Part shown: piece by piece, positions 1 to 6,626 of the stretch | Layout of the letters: each line of letters opens with the position of its first letter | Position numbering within the stretch: the first letter of the stretch is position 1 | IMG/VR virus record: IMGVR_UViG_3300035698_004502 | Span: 1 to 20,834 of that record | DNA from: a virus | Reading direction: 5' to 3' (one strand) | DNA length: 20,834 nt | The notes under the pieces: model-generated | The model's input: only the letters and a program-made list of their open reading frames with translations | Told to the model about the DNA's origin: nothing | The model's database searches: none | Program-made: the position numbers and the translations under genes

Positions 1-172
1 CCTTGTGGGTGTACTTGGCTCCGCCGTCCTCCAACTTCATCTGGTCGCCGTAGGACAGCGCCTTCAAGGTGAAGACGGTGGCGTCCGCCTCGTCCATCTT
101 GCCCGCCTCGATGGCCTTCTGGTCCTCGAGCGGGATGTGCTTGAACGGGATTTCCGGGTTGATGCCTTTCAT
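1..172 (-). CDS. Probable tail assembly chaperone, 3' part cut off by window edge
   Basis: The ATG at 172 is preceded by AAGGAG with 9 nt spacing, and the frame stays open for 57 codons to the window edge. The peptide begins MKGINPEIPFKHIP and holds TVFTLKALSYGDQMKLEDG. That stretch resembles the short beta-strand plus helix at the start of many siphophage tail assembly chaperones, which ask how much of a 'region' of capacity is used when the tape measure protein is folded. The position straight after the two tail-tube genes is the classical place for this gene, so the call rests on context and a short motif. If correct, the 3' end, outside the window, may carry a programmed frameshift into a second chaperone frame. 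Alternatively it could be any small tail protein. Confidence 0.5.
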   Translation of the reverse strand, partial: MKGINPEIPFKHIPLEDQKAIEAGKMDEADATVFTLKALSYGDQMKLEDGGAKYTHK

Positions 173-212
173 GTCTCTGTTGCTCCTTCCGGCCCCTCAA
201 CGGGGGCTCTGG

Positions 213-1511
213 TTATGCGGTCGTGCCTGCTCCCTGCACGATGAGGATTTCGTTGTCTCCATCAACACTATACAGGCGCCCGGTGATGTTCCAGACAGCC
301 ACGCCGTTGTCGCTACCGGGGGCGATGTCGTCGATGGTGGCGTATGGTAATCCGAAGTAGATGCGGTTGTGGGTGTCTGGTGTCCCGCCTCCGGTGCCGT
401 TGCCGATGATTGCGGACAAGGCCAGGGTGTCGCCCTCGTCTGGCAGTTGCCACATGTCTTTGGTGGTGGCCAGTACCTGCTCCATGGTGAGCGAGAAGGT
501 TGGCAGCCGGTCGGTGATGCAGAACCCGTAGGTCCCCTCTGAGTCCCAGAAGTTCAGGGTGATGCTTCCGGTCGGTCCCTCTGCCGCCAATGCGTCTCCG
601 GTAATGCAAGTGATGACCAGGGCTGACACGGTGGCTACAGTGTAACTGCCGTCGTTGCTCGCAGACTCGGCAACGGTGAACCGCATTCCAGGGACCACTC
701 CGTCGGTGATCCAGGACCCAGACGCTCTGGTGATGGTGTCGGGGTCGGCATCGGCAAAGGTCAGGTTGACGCCGCCTGCGAAGTACGGGCCGTTGACGTT
801 CGCCAACTTCGAGATCACGTTGCCGGTGTCGATGTTCAGGTTGCGGATGACGCCGGTCTGGTACCCATCGACGGTGGCGAGGATGCTCTGGACCTTGACC
901 GGGAGTGATGTCTGGTAGGACGCCGCGGTCCAGTCAACGGTGGTGTTGTCCTCTGGCGCTGTGTACTTCCCTTGGAAGGAGAAGGACGCCATCGGGATGC
1001 CACCGGCTGGGAGTTCGAACGAGACGTTCCCGACACCGCCCCGGAGGGTGTACTTGATGCTGGATGTGGCGGTTGCCCCGCCAAGGTGGTCTGTCAGCGC
1101 GATGGACTCTTGGGCATAGGACAGCGGCACGTAGGAGTCGTAGCCGTCCTCGTTACCTGCGCCGGTCTCGTCGTGGCTGGTAAATGAGTAACCGCAGGCA
1201 CGCAGGAGGTGACCTCCCTCCCACGCCGTGCCGTTGCCACCAGCACCGTCACCAGCAGCTGCCCCGCTGGTCTTCAACTCGGTGGTCAGGTCTACGCTCC
1301 ACGTTTTCGCCCCTTCGATCTCGCGCAGGGGGCTCAGCGTCGGGCGGTACCCGGACCTGGCGTTGGGCTCATGGACCATGGACCAGGCCGGCTCACTGGT
1401 CAGGATGTCGTGGCTGCTGACGGTAGGCCCGACTGCTGGCTGGCACCCGTACCCGTTGCCTTCCATGACTGCCGAGACGACACCGCGCTTGCTTAGAAAT
1501 GGGGAAGCCAT
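213..1511 (-). CDS. Tail tube protein paralogue with inserted beta domain
   Basis: The 432-aa product starts at the ATG at 1511, with AGGAG 6 nt upstream overlapping the stop of the preceding gene. It aligns along its length with the 348-aa product at 1521-2567. Shared marks include STLSPLR and TLSPLRE near residue 58, K-TSG near 80, ITDR-PTF at 332-339, ATKDMW at 348-354 and IVQGAGT at the C-terminus. I call both tail tube (major tail) subunits from size, position before a chaperone-like gene, and beta-rich composition. The main difference is an extra block at residues 241-323 that contains DTITRASGSW and ASNDGSYTVATV, a module seen in many phage structural proteins. This copy may be the main tube protein, a decorated variant, or a tube initiator or terminator. 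The function is inferred, while the paralogy is visible directly. Confidence 0.65.
   Translation of the reverse strand: MASPFLSKRGVVSAVMEGNGYGCQPAVGPTVSSHDILTSEPAWSMVHEPNARSGYRPTLSPLREIEGAKTWSVDLTTELKTSGAAAGDGAGGNGTAWEGGHLLRACGYSFTSHDETGAGNEDGYDSYVPLSYAQESIALTDHLGGATATSSIKYTLRGGVGNVSFELPAGGIPMASFSFQGKYTAPEDNTTVDWTAASYQTSLPVKVQSILATVDGYQTGVIRNLNIDTGNVISKLANVNGPYFAGGVNLTFADADPDTITRASGSWITDGVVPGMRFTVAESASNDGSYTVATVSALVITCITGDALAAEGPTGSITLNFWDSEGTYGFCITDRLPTFSLTMEQVLATTKDMWQLPDEGDTLALSAIIGNGTGGGTPDTHNRIYFGLPYATIDDIAPGSDNGVAVWNITGRLYSVDGDNEILIVQGAGTTA
543..791 (-). other. Inserted 'DTI..GSW.TDG' beta domain within tail tube paralogue
   Basis: Residues 241-323 of the 432-aa protein have no counterpart in its 348-aa paralogue. 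There the flanking sequences join directly (VITGRPDINSSG then GFFITDR, against VISKLANVNG then GFCITDR). The block contains DPDTITRASGSWITDG followed by SASNDGSYTVATV, a pattern typical of small surface-exposed beta domains spliced into phage virion proteins. A related block occurs in the product of 4195-4788. The boundaries are approximate, by hand alignment. Confidence 0.7.
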
Positions 1512-1520
1512 TGGCTGCTC

Positions 1521-2567
1521 CTAGATGTCGTTGGTTGCGCCTGCCGATGTTCCGGCGCCTTGGACGATACGGATCTCATCGTCGTCGCCGTACATCTTGC
1601 CGGTGATGGTGTAGGTGGCGATGCCTCCGTCGTTGCCGGGGGTCACATCAGAGACCGTGCAAGTTGGCAGCGAGAAGTAGATCCGGTCCTGAACGCTGGA
1701 GTTGGAGACGATGGCGGTCACCGCCAGGGTGGCGCCGGTGTCTACCGCGTCCCACATGTCCTTCGTCGCAGCCAACAGAGCCTCGACCACCATGTTGAAT
1801 GTCGGGGCCCTGTCCGTGATGAAGAACCCGGCCATGCTCCCGCTGGAGTTGATGTCGGGGCGGCCGGTGATCACGTTGTTCAACTCGAAGCCGAAGCTCC
1901 GGACGGTCAGGCCGGCGTAGGTGTCGAAGGTGCAAGCCAGGGACTGGATCTTCTGGGGCAGGTTGGTGTCGTAGCCTGCGTCGGTGGTCCAGTTGGTGCC
2001 CGCGTCATCCGCGGGCTTCGTGTAGAGCCCCTGCATCGAGAAGTTGACCTTGGGGATGCTGCCAGCCTCAAGGGAGAAACCGCAGGTTCCCACGGCGCCT
2101 CGGAGTTGCCGATGCAGGCTGGAGGTTGCAGTCTCCATGCCGATCCACTGCTCGATTGAGCAGGAGTTGATCGGAGTGGCCTCTGCCGCCAGGCTCCGGG
2201 GTTGGTAGCAGATGAACCCGTCGTTGTCGGTTCCCGTCTCTGCTGTCCGAGTGGCGTCTAGCCCGCAGGCCACCAGCAGCGGGTAGAGGTTACAGACGTC
2301 GGTTGCTCCACCATCGGCAGCGGTGCCGCTCGTCTTGAACTCCGCGTCACAGTCGAAGGCGCCAGTCGCCATGCCGGGGATGGCTCGCAGGGGGCTCAAG
2401 GTGCTACGCTGCCCGGTGCGCTCCACCACCTCCTTTTTGGGGGTGATGCCGGCGTCGGAGTTGACGAGCATCGCATAGCTGGTGATGTCCACGGTCGGGT
2501 CTGACCCGTAGGTGGTCTCAATCCGCGATGCGTGGACGGTACGCTTAGTCAGGGGTGGCGCTGCCAT
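1521..2567 (-). CDS. Major tail tube protein (probable)
   Basis: The 348-aa product starts at the ATG at 2567. The sequence TAGGAGAACACCATG joins the previous stop codon, the ribosome site and this start. The protein is beta-rich with few charged runs, as expected for a tube-forming subunit. It lies after the neck and terminator candidates and before a second tube paralogue and a chaperone candidate. No sheath gene precedes it, which argues for a long non-contractile tail. It has several cysteines (CDCDAEF-like start near residue 73, VCNLY, LVACGL, CSIEQW, ACTFD). The shared ITDRAPTF and ATKDMWD motifs fall in the C-terminal half. The tube role is inferred from order and paralogy rather than from a diagnostic motif, and I cannot tell which of the two copies is the bulk subunit. 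Confidence 0.65.
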   Translation of the reverse strand: MAAPPLTKRTVHASRIETTYGSDPTVDITSYAMLVNSDAGITPKKEVVERTGQRSTLSPLRAIPGMATGAFDCDAEFKTSGTAADGGATDVCNLYPLLVACGLDATRTAETGTDNDGFICYQPRSLAAEATPINSCSIEQWIGMETATSSLHRQLRGAVGTCGFSLEAGSIPKVNFSMQGLYTKPADDAGTNWTTDAGYDTNLPQKIQSLACTFDTYAGLTVRSFGFELNNVITGRPDINSSGSMAGFFITDRAPTFNMVVEALLAATKDMWDAVDTGATLAVTAIVSNSSVQDRIYFSLPTCTVSDVTPGNDGGIATYTITGKMYGDDDEIRIVQGAGTSAGATNDI

Positions 2568-2576
2568 GGTGTTCTC

Positions 2577-3098
2577 CTATGTCGCCTGGACCACGCGCTC
2601 GTGGACCGTGACGCGAATGTCTCCGCTTGCAAAAATGTCGCCCGGCACGTCGAACGGAAGGTTCTTCGCGCTCTCCAGACCGTAGGACAGATTAGGGTCG
2701 GTCACCTGGGTAATCGACACGTCGTCGCCGCAGTAGCTCTCGAACAGCCACGCCTTGAAGATGACGCGCTTCATCGCCAGCGCCGCCCGCTCGGCTATCT
2801 TCTTCATCGCTTGACGATCCTCGCCGTGGAAGCAGTAGGCGCAGTACAACTGGTGGACGTGATCCTCGTAGCCATTGGTGTCCAAGAACTCGATGTCGGT
2901 GTCTTCGATCACAAACAGACACCAGGGCCACCCCTTGACCTGGCCCATCTTCGGTTCCTCTGTCCGGTACTCCAGAGGGGAACCCAGGGTGTACTTGACG
3001 GTCTCGACCGTGGTCAGGGCTGCCAACTGCACATCCAGACCGGACGTCGCGTCGTCCATCGCGTCGATCAGCCGGTTGGTTACGTTCTCGGCAGGCAT
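2577..3098 (-). CDS. Probable tail terminator / tail-to-head joining protein
   Basis: The 173-aa product starts at the ATG at 3098, sharing one base with the previous stop (TGATG) and preceded by CGGAGGAG. It opens with a helix (VTNRLIDAMDDATSGLDVQLAALTT), then alternates short strands and helices. Notable are GWPWCLFVIEDTDIEF near residues 56-71 and a helical HGEDRQAMKKIAERAALAMKR at about 91-111. It ends with strand-like VRVTVHERV-type residues (IRVTVHERVVQAT). This size and mixed fold match tail terminator proteins (lambda gpU-like or HK97 gp10 neighbours), which sit between the Mu gpG-like or HK97 gp10-like protein and the tube protein. No family motif is decisive, and the assignment is mostly positional. 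Confidence 0.5.
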   Translation of the reverse strand: MPAENVTNRLIDAMDDATSGLDVQLAALTTVETVKYTLGSPLEYRTEEPKMGQVKGWPWCLFVIEDTDIEFLDTNGYEDHVHQLYCAYCFHGEDRQAMKKIAERAALAMKRVIFKAWLFESYCGDDVSITQVTDPNLSYGLESAKNLPFDVPGDIFASGDIRVTVHERVVQAT

Positions 3099-3718
3099 CA
3101 GAGGCTCCTCCGTGCTTTCGTGCCGAAGTTGCGCATCACCTTCCGTTGGATCAATCGAGCTATGTTGCGGGTGTCATGCTTGGTCACGCCGATCAGGCTG
3201 CGCTTGACTAGGCTCCACTGGACCTTGCTTGAGCCAATGCCGCTGGCGTACTGACCCCGGCCGGCGTGGTGCTTGCTGGCCCAGGGGGTCTTGGACCCGA
3301 CCTCCATCCGCCGCTTCTTGGAAATGAAGACGTGATCCTTGTGCTTCACGTTGACGAAGGAGGGGTACAGCCGTTCCTTGGCCTGCGGACGGATGCTCTT
3401 GCTCTTGGTCCAGCGCAGCATCGGGGTGCCGTCCCAGCCGTCTTTGGCCCGCACCTTGAACGCCTTGAACCGAAGCAGGTAATGCCACTCTTCCTTGGTG
3501 TAGGGCGCCCACTTCGTCCCGCCGTACCCGCCATGGGTCCGGAAATGGTCTCGCTCGATCTGGATGAAGTTGCGGAACTGGGGCAGGCCACCCTTGTTCT
3601 TCGGGCGCCCATTGTGGAACTGACGCCACACCGTCCGCATGTCACCCATGGCTTTGCGTGCCATGCCGATATGCGTGATGGCTGCGTCGAGGCCCTTGGT
3701 CCTCGTTCGTAGTCCCAT
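3098..3718 (-). CDS. Virion morphogenesis / tail completion protein (Mu gpG or HK97 gp10 type)
   Basis: Starting at the ATG at 3718 gives 206 aa (MGLRTRTKGLDAA). The reading frame is open further upstream, but that part is proline/serine/threonine-rich, overlaps the preceding gene and looks like a shadow. A GTG five codons earlier is an alternative, because a GGAG lies at the previous stop about 13 nt before it. The protein is basic and has HFRTHGGYGGTKWAPYTKEEW, then MLRWTKSKS, VFISKKRRMEVGSKTPWASKHHAGRG. This 'G..W.p...', 'L..T.', 'VGS..pYA..H..G' order is the signature of the phage virion morphogenesis/gp10 family. These proteins complete the head-proximal tail end. It sits between the head-tail adaptor and the terminator candidate. 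Confidence 0.72.
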   Translation of the reverse strand: MGLRTRTKGLDAAITHIGMARKAMGDMRTVWRQFHNGRPKNKGGLPQFRNFIQIERDHFRTHGGYGGTKWAPYTKEEWHYLLRFKAFKVRAKDGWDGTPMLRWTKSKSIRPQAKERLYPSFVNVKHKDHVFISKKRRMEVGSKTPWASKHHAGRGQYASGIGSSKVQWSLVKRSLIGVTKHDTRNIARLIQRKVMRNFGTKARRSL

Positions 3719-3752
3719 GAGGTGTTCGCCTGCCACTTGCTTTGCCTGTCTC

Positions 3753-4190
3753 CTAGTACTCGTCGTCCATGGTGAAGATGCTGTCTTCTCTGTCGCCGCC
3801 GGTGGCGAAGTCGGAACTGATCCGCGGGTTGCTGTCGGGGATGGCGATGCCCAGGTGAATCTTCTCATCCACCAGGTCTTTCTTGAAGTCGCGGTACTTC
3901 TTGGCCCACGGTGCGGCCTGGGCATCATCGTTCTTCCCCAGATACATCATCTCGAGCGCGCCGAAGATCTGGCCGTTCCTGACGCGCAGGATAGCCGTTG
4001 CGTCCGTCAAGGGGGTGGCCAGGCCCTTCCCCTCTATCAGGGAGTTGACCTCTTCGAACACCAGGGTGAGCATCGCCTCGAACTGGGTCAGCGTCGGCTT
4101 CGCCCCAGTGGCCGTCACCTCGACATTCGGCACGTACACCAGAGCGTCCGCTGCGGTGACGTAGGTCTGCGCGGGTACGGTGAGCGCCAT
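3753..4190 (-). CDS. Head-tail connector / adaptor protein (gp6-like)
   Basis: The 145-aa product starts at the ATG at 4190, with GGAG 7 nt upstream and 4 nt after the previous gene's stop. It is mostly alpha-helical after a short N-terminal strand. KPTLTQFEAMLTLVFEEVNSLIEGKGL spans about residues 31-57, followed by TPLTDATAILRVRNGQIFGALEMMYLG at 59-84. This 'KPT..QVE..L......ld..l...G...P..d......lk..n..gAa......' layout is typical of head-tail adaptors that form the ring below the portal. The tail is acidic (DDEY). Neighbours on the tail side are the gpG/gp10-like protein and the terminator candidate, in the usual connector order. Confidence 0.68.
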   Translation of the reverse strand: MALTVPAQTYVTAADALVYVPNVEVTATGAKPTLTQFEAMLTLVFEEVNSLIEGKGLATPLTDATAILRVRNGQIFGALEMMYLGKNDDAQAAPWAKKYRDFKKDLVDEKIHLGIAIPDSNPRISSDFATGGDREDSIFTMDDEY

Positions 4191-4194
4191 GGGC

Positions 4195-4788
4195 CTACTC
4201 CTGCGCCGTCAGGGAGACGTAGCCCAGCACAGCTGCACCACCCTCCCACAGCCTGACGATGAGCGACTTACCAACACCACCGACGATGGGGGCCAAGGGG
4301 TCGATACCAGGGAGCCACGCTACCGACCGCTTGATCGGCTTGTAGTAGGTGATGGTGATGCCTGCAGCCGCAGCAACCGTGGTGACCGCCTCGATGGCGT
4401 CGAGCACCAACTGCGATGCCCCGGCGGTGGCAATGAGGAAGATGCCGTCGTTGGTCCCGCTGCCAGTCCCCGCCACTTCAGCAAGGTAGCCGGCGCGGGC
4501 TCCGTCAGTGAGGAAACTCCCGGTGGCCGAGTCGATGGTGTCAGGCCCTGAGTTGTTGGTCGCGACGTCCCGCCCGCTGGTGCCGGTTCCGACCTGTTCG
4601 AACAAGGTCATCTGGCCGCCAGCAGCGGGGTCATCGTAGCCCCCATCCATCCGCAGGGCTGCCATCCGCAGGGTCGAGGTAGCAGTGCGCTTGGCGGTGG
4701 CCGGCGTGTTGACCGCACTGGAGACGCCGTTCGCGATGTCGCCAGCCTCTACGAAGGTGACGAGGTTCCCTGCGTTCTTGATAGCCAT
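4195..4788 (-). CDS. Uncharacterised structural protein with 'DTI..GSF.TDG' module
   Basis: The 197-aa product starts at the ATG at 4788 with GAGGAG 9 nt upstream. I do not recognise the whole protein. The N-terminal 70 residues are Ala/Thr-rich. Residues about 72-148 hold PDTIDSATGSFLTDGARAGYLAEVAG and GTNDGIFLIATAG, then a strand-rich ITITYYKP. This is the same kind of beta module that is inserted in the tail protein at 213-1511. The C-terminus has two hydrophobic strands (PLAPIVGG, AAVLGYVSL). It lies between a composite hairpin and the head-tail adaptor gene, so a head-surface, neck or connector role is possible. There is no signal peptide. Its virion location is inferred from context and the module only. 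Confidence 0.55.
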   Translation of the reverse strand: MAIKNAGNLVTFVEAGDIANGVSSAVNTPATAKRTATSTLRMAALRMDGGYDDPAAGGQMTLFEQVGTGTSGRDVATNNSGPDTIDSATGSFLTDGARAGYLAEVAGTGSGTNDGIFLIATAGASQLVLDAIEAVTTVAAAAGITITYYKPIKRSVAWLPGIDPLAPIVGGVGKSLIVRLWEGGAAVLGYVSLTAQE

Positions 4789-4814
4789 GGCCTGCTTCTC
4801 CTCTCAAACTACAA

Positions 4815-4855
4815 GGGGCGTCCGCTCGGCCCGTGAGCGGACCCAGGGACGCCCC
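4815..4855 (-). terminator. Terminator-like composite hairpin in 94-nt intergenic gap
   Basis: A 9-bp GC stem (GGGGCGTCC with GGACGCCCC) encloses a second inverted repeat (GTCCGCTC with GAGCGGAC). The two share a few bases, so they can stack or compete. On the minus strand the hairpin is followed by TTGTAGTTTG, which is only weakly U-rich. It lies 27 nt after the stop at 4883 and 26 nt before the ATG at 4788. A partial terminator or an mRNA-end stabiliser inside the structural operon are both plausible. Confidence 0.5.
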
Positions 4856-4882
4856 GGTATGCTCTGTTCTGGTGGTCGAAAG

Positions 4883-5335
4883 CTACTCGCCCTCCGCACT
4901 CTCGTCGGCATCCTCCGGGGGAGCCAGGCGCTTGTTGCACGCCTCGACCACACCCTTGCGGCTCTTGCCCTTCTTGCCGGTCTCGTAGATGAACACGTCC
5001 TTGACCTGGCGGTCGTTCAAGTCCTTCAACTTGGCCACCACCTGGTCAACCGTCAGGGAGGGGTAGTTCGCCAGGGGCTGAATCTCGTCAGCCTCGGGGA
5101 GATCCTCCATGATGAGCTTCTCTTCCACGATCAGCTCGATGATGCCGAGGAACGCCTTCGCCTCGTCGTCGAGGGGCTTGATGATCCCTTCCTTGAACAA
5201 CTGCTGGCAACAGTCTTCCGCGTCACCCGGGAAGCCCATCGTGTCGAAGTGCTTCATGGTCAAGCCGCGCTTCGGCTGGATAGGGGGCTGCCCCGTGCTG
5301 TTGCGGAGGATGGTGCCAATGGTTTCGAAGTGCAT
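4883..5335 (-). CDS. Hypothetical protein with C-terminal SAP/Rho-N-like helical domain
   Basis: The 150-aa product starts at the ATG at 5335 with AGGAG 9 nt upstream. The N-terminus (FETIGTILRNSTGQPP) is beta-like. The middle is helical and acidic (DDEAKAFLGIIELIVEEKL). Residues about 91-138 hold YPSLTVDQVVAKLKDLNDRQVKDVFIYE, then a GKKGKSRKGVVEACNKRL helix. The 'LtvdqvvakL..Ln..qv..v..YE......R..v......L' layout resembles short helical-hairpin domains, related to SAP or Rho-N, at the C-terminus of small phage proteins near capsid genes. The end is strongly acidic (EDADESAEGE). It follows the signal-peptide gene and precedes a terminator-like hairpin. The exact role is unknown. A small head or head-tail protein is likely from position. 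Confidence 0.5.
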   Translation of the reverse strand: MHFETIGTILRNSTGQPPIQPKRGLTMKHFDTMGFPGDAEDCCQQLFKEGIIKPLDDEAKAFLGIIELIVEEKLIMEDLPEADEIQPLANYPSLTVDQVVAKLKDLNDRQVKDVFIYETGKKGKSRKGVVEACNKRLAPPEDADESAEGE

Positions 5336-5364
5336 GTTATCTCGCTCCTGTGGCCTCTAGGGCT

Positions 5365-6594
5365 CTATTGGAAATCCAACAAAAGAGTGCAGCCCTCGGC
5401 GCAGGTCGCACCAGAACTGTCGCAGTCACTCACGATTGCCAACTCATCGCCAGCGCTGAACGCCAAGGTCAGCGACCCGGTGTGGTCGCAGTAGTTGCCG
5501 TCAGCCTGGGTGTAGTAGGTGACGTCCTTCGTGGTCGCGTTCCATATCGTCAGATGGACTGGGACTCCGCTGTTGGCCACCTCGCAATTGGACGACACCC
5601 CGACAAGGGTGCCTGCCGTGGCAACCTGTGGAAGATCCTCATCGGTCACTGCGGGTAGGATCACAGTTACTTGGTCCATAATCGCGACCTGTGTCACAGC
5701 TGTTCCGGTGAGCACGAAGCGCACGCAGAACCCGGAGTCCGCAGCCATCGCCTTGGTTCCGCCGGTGGCGTTCTCGAACCAGTTCTCCGGCATGGCGAAC
5801 AGGACGCGGCCAGTCTGCTCCTGCGTGTCGTGGGCACTCAGACTTCCGTCGGATAGCTCGGTCAGGTCGGCCCAAGTGTCGTCAGCGGTGGGATACTGGT
5901 ATTTCCCAGCCCCCCCAGAATAGGTGGCAGCAGTGCCAGTAATGGTGTAGCCAAGCCCGTGGAACCGGGATGCTGCGCAGTAGTAAAGAGCGTCACCAGA
6001 CGCCTCAGCCCCTGCGCTGGCGAACGTGTCGCAGTCGTCAGCAGTTGCGCTGTTACATGCCGCTGCCTGCTCGCTCGCTGCGATGCTTGCCGCTCCAGCC
6101 CCATCGTCGAGATAGGCGTAAGTCAGGTCAGCCTCAGCCGCAGTCGATGCGGTAACTGTCAACTGGCCAACAACCGCACCCTCCTTTGTGCCGTCGCCCA
6201 ACTCGGGGTCCTGGTGGAACGAGCGGGAGACTGGGAAGTTCGCGGCGGTGCCGGTCCCAAGGGTTGTGTCTCCACCGACAGTCAGGTCATTTTCAAGTTG
6301 AATGTCACCCGCCGCGAGGCCGGCGACCGAATCGGTCCCCACGTTCAGGAAGCCCTGCACGTAGAAGGAGTGAGTGACCCCTTTCACGAAGGAAACCACG
6401 GCTTGCGGGATAACCAACGGACCCCAGGCGAGCGAGGCCAGCAGCGGACCAGAGGCATCAAGAGGCCCCTGGTCGGCCACCTGCTCCAGGGGGACCGCCT
6501 GCGCGTCGTTGTTGTGGGTGGCGGCATGGCCGCTCCCGATGAACACCGCCAGCAAACCGGCGGCCAGCACCATCATGGTGGTGAGCTTACGCAT
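5365..6594 (-). CDS. Secreted or envelope-targeted protein with Sec signal peptide, cysteine-rich
   Basis: The start is the ATG at 6594, preceded by TAGGAGG with 6-7 nt spacing. A longer frame from upstream codons has no such site. The product (409 aa) opens with a clear Sec signal peptide: MRK, a hydrophobic core about residues 7-20 (MMVLAAGLLAVFIG), then SGHA before A25 as a type I cleavage site. Downstream, NDLTVGGDTTLGTG near residue 100 resembles repeats of fibre-like and surface proteins. The C-terminal two thirds is Ala/Thr/Asp-rich and strand-rich. It has at least nine cysteines (AAC, DDC, YYC, FC, NC, YC, DC-ATC-GC), which suggests disulfides in an oxidising compartment. It lies between the capsid gene and connector genes, where a signal peptide is not expected. 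I do not recognise the family. Possible roles are a cell-surface protein, adhesin or superinfection exclusion factor. Confidence 0.6.
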   Translation of the reverse strand: MRKLTTMMVLAAGLLAVFIGSGHAATHNNDAQAVPLEQVADQGPLDASGPLLASLAWGPLVIPQAVVSFVKGVTHSFYVQGFLNVGTDSVAGLAAGDIQLENDLTVGGDTTLGTGTAANFPVSRSFHQDPELGDGTKEGAVVGQLTVTASTAAEADLTYAYLDDGAGAASIAASEQAAACNSATADDCDTFASAGAEASGDALYYCAASRFHGLGYTITGTAATYSGGAGKYQYPTADDTWADLTELSDGSLSAHDTQEQTGRVLFAMPENWFENATGGTKAMAADSGFCVRFVLTGTAVTQVAIMDQVTVILPAVTDEDLPQVATAGTLVGVSSNCEVANSGVPVHLTIWNATTKDVTYYTQADGNYCDHTGSLTLAFSAGDELAIVSDCDSSGATCAEGCTLLLDFQ

Positions 6595-6617
6595 CGCGAT
6601 CCTCCTAGAACCCAAGC

Positions 6618-6626
6618 CTACTATTA
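6618..6626 (-). other. Three consecutive in-frame stop codons ending the capsid gene
   Basis: The capsid gene ends ...GTA GCC TAA TAG TAG, read on the minus strand. Three stops in a row block readthrough of what should be the most heavily translated gene, just before the signal-peptide gene. This is seen directly in the sequence. Whether it is selected for is inference. Confidence 0.85.

Noticed and set aside
192-207. Small GCCCC/GGGGC hairpin before the chaperone candidate
   Set aside because: Only five pairs, no U-run, and it overlaps the approach to a Shine-Dalgarno site. Too weak to call a terminator.
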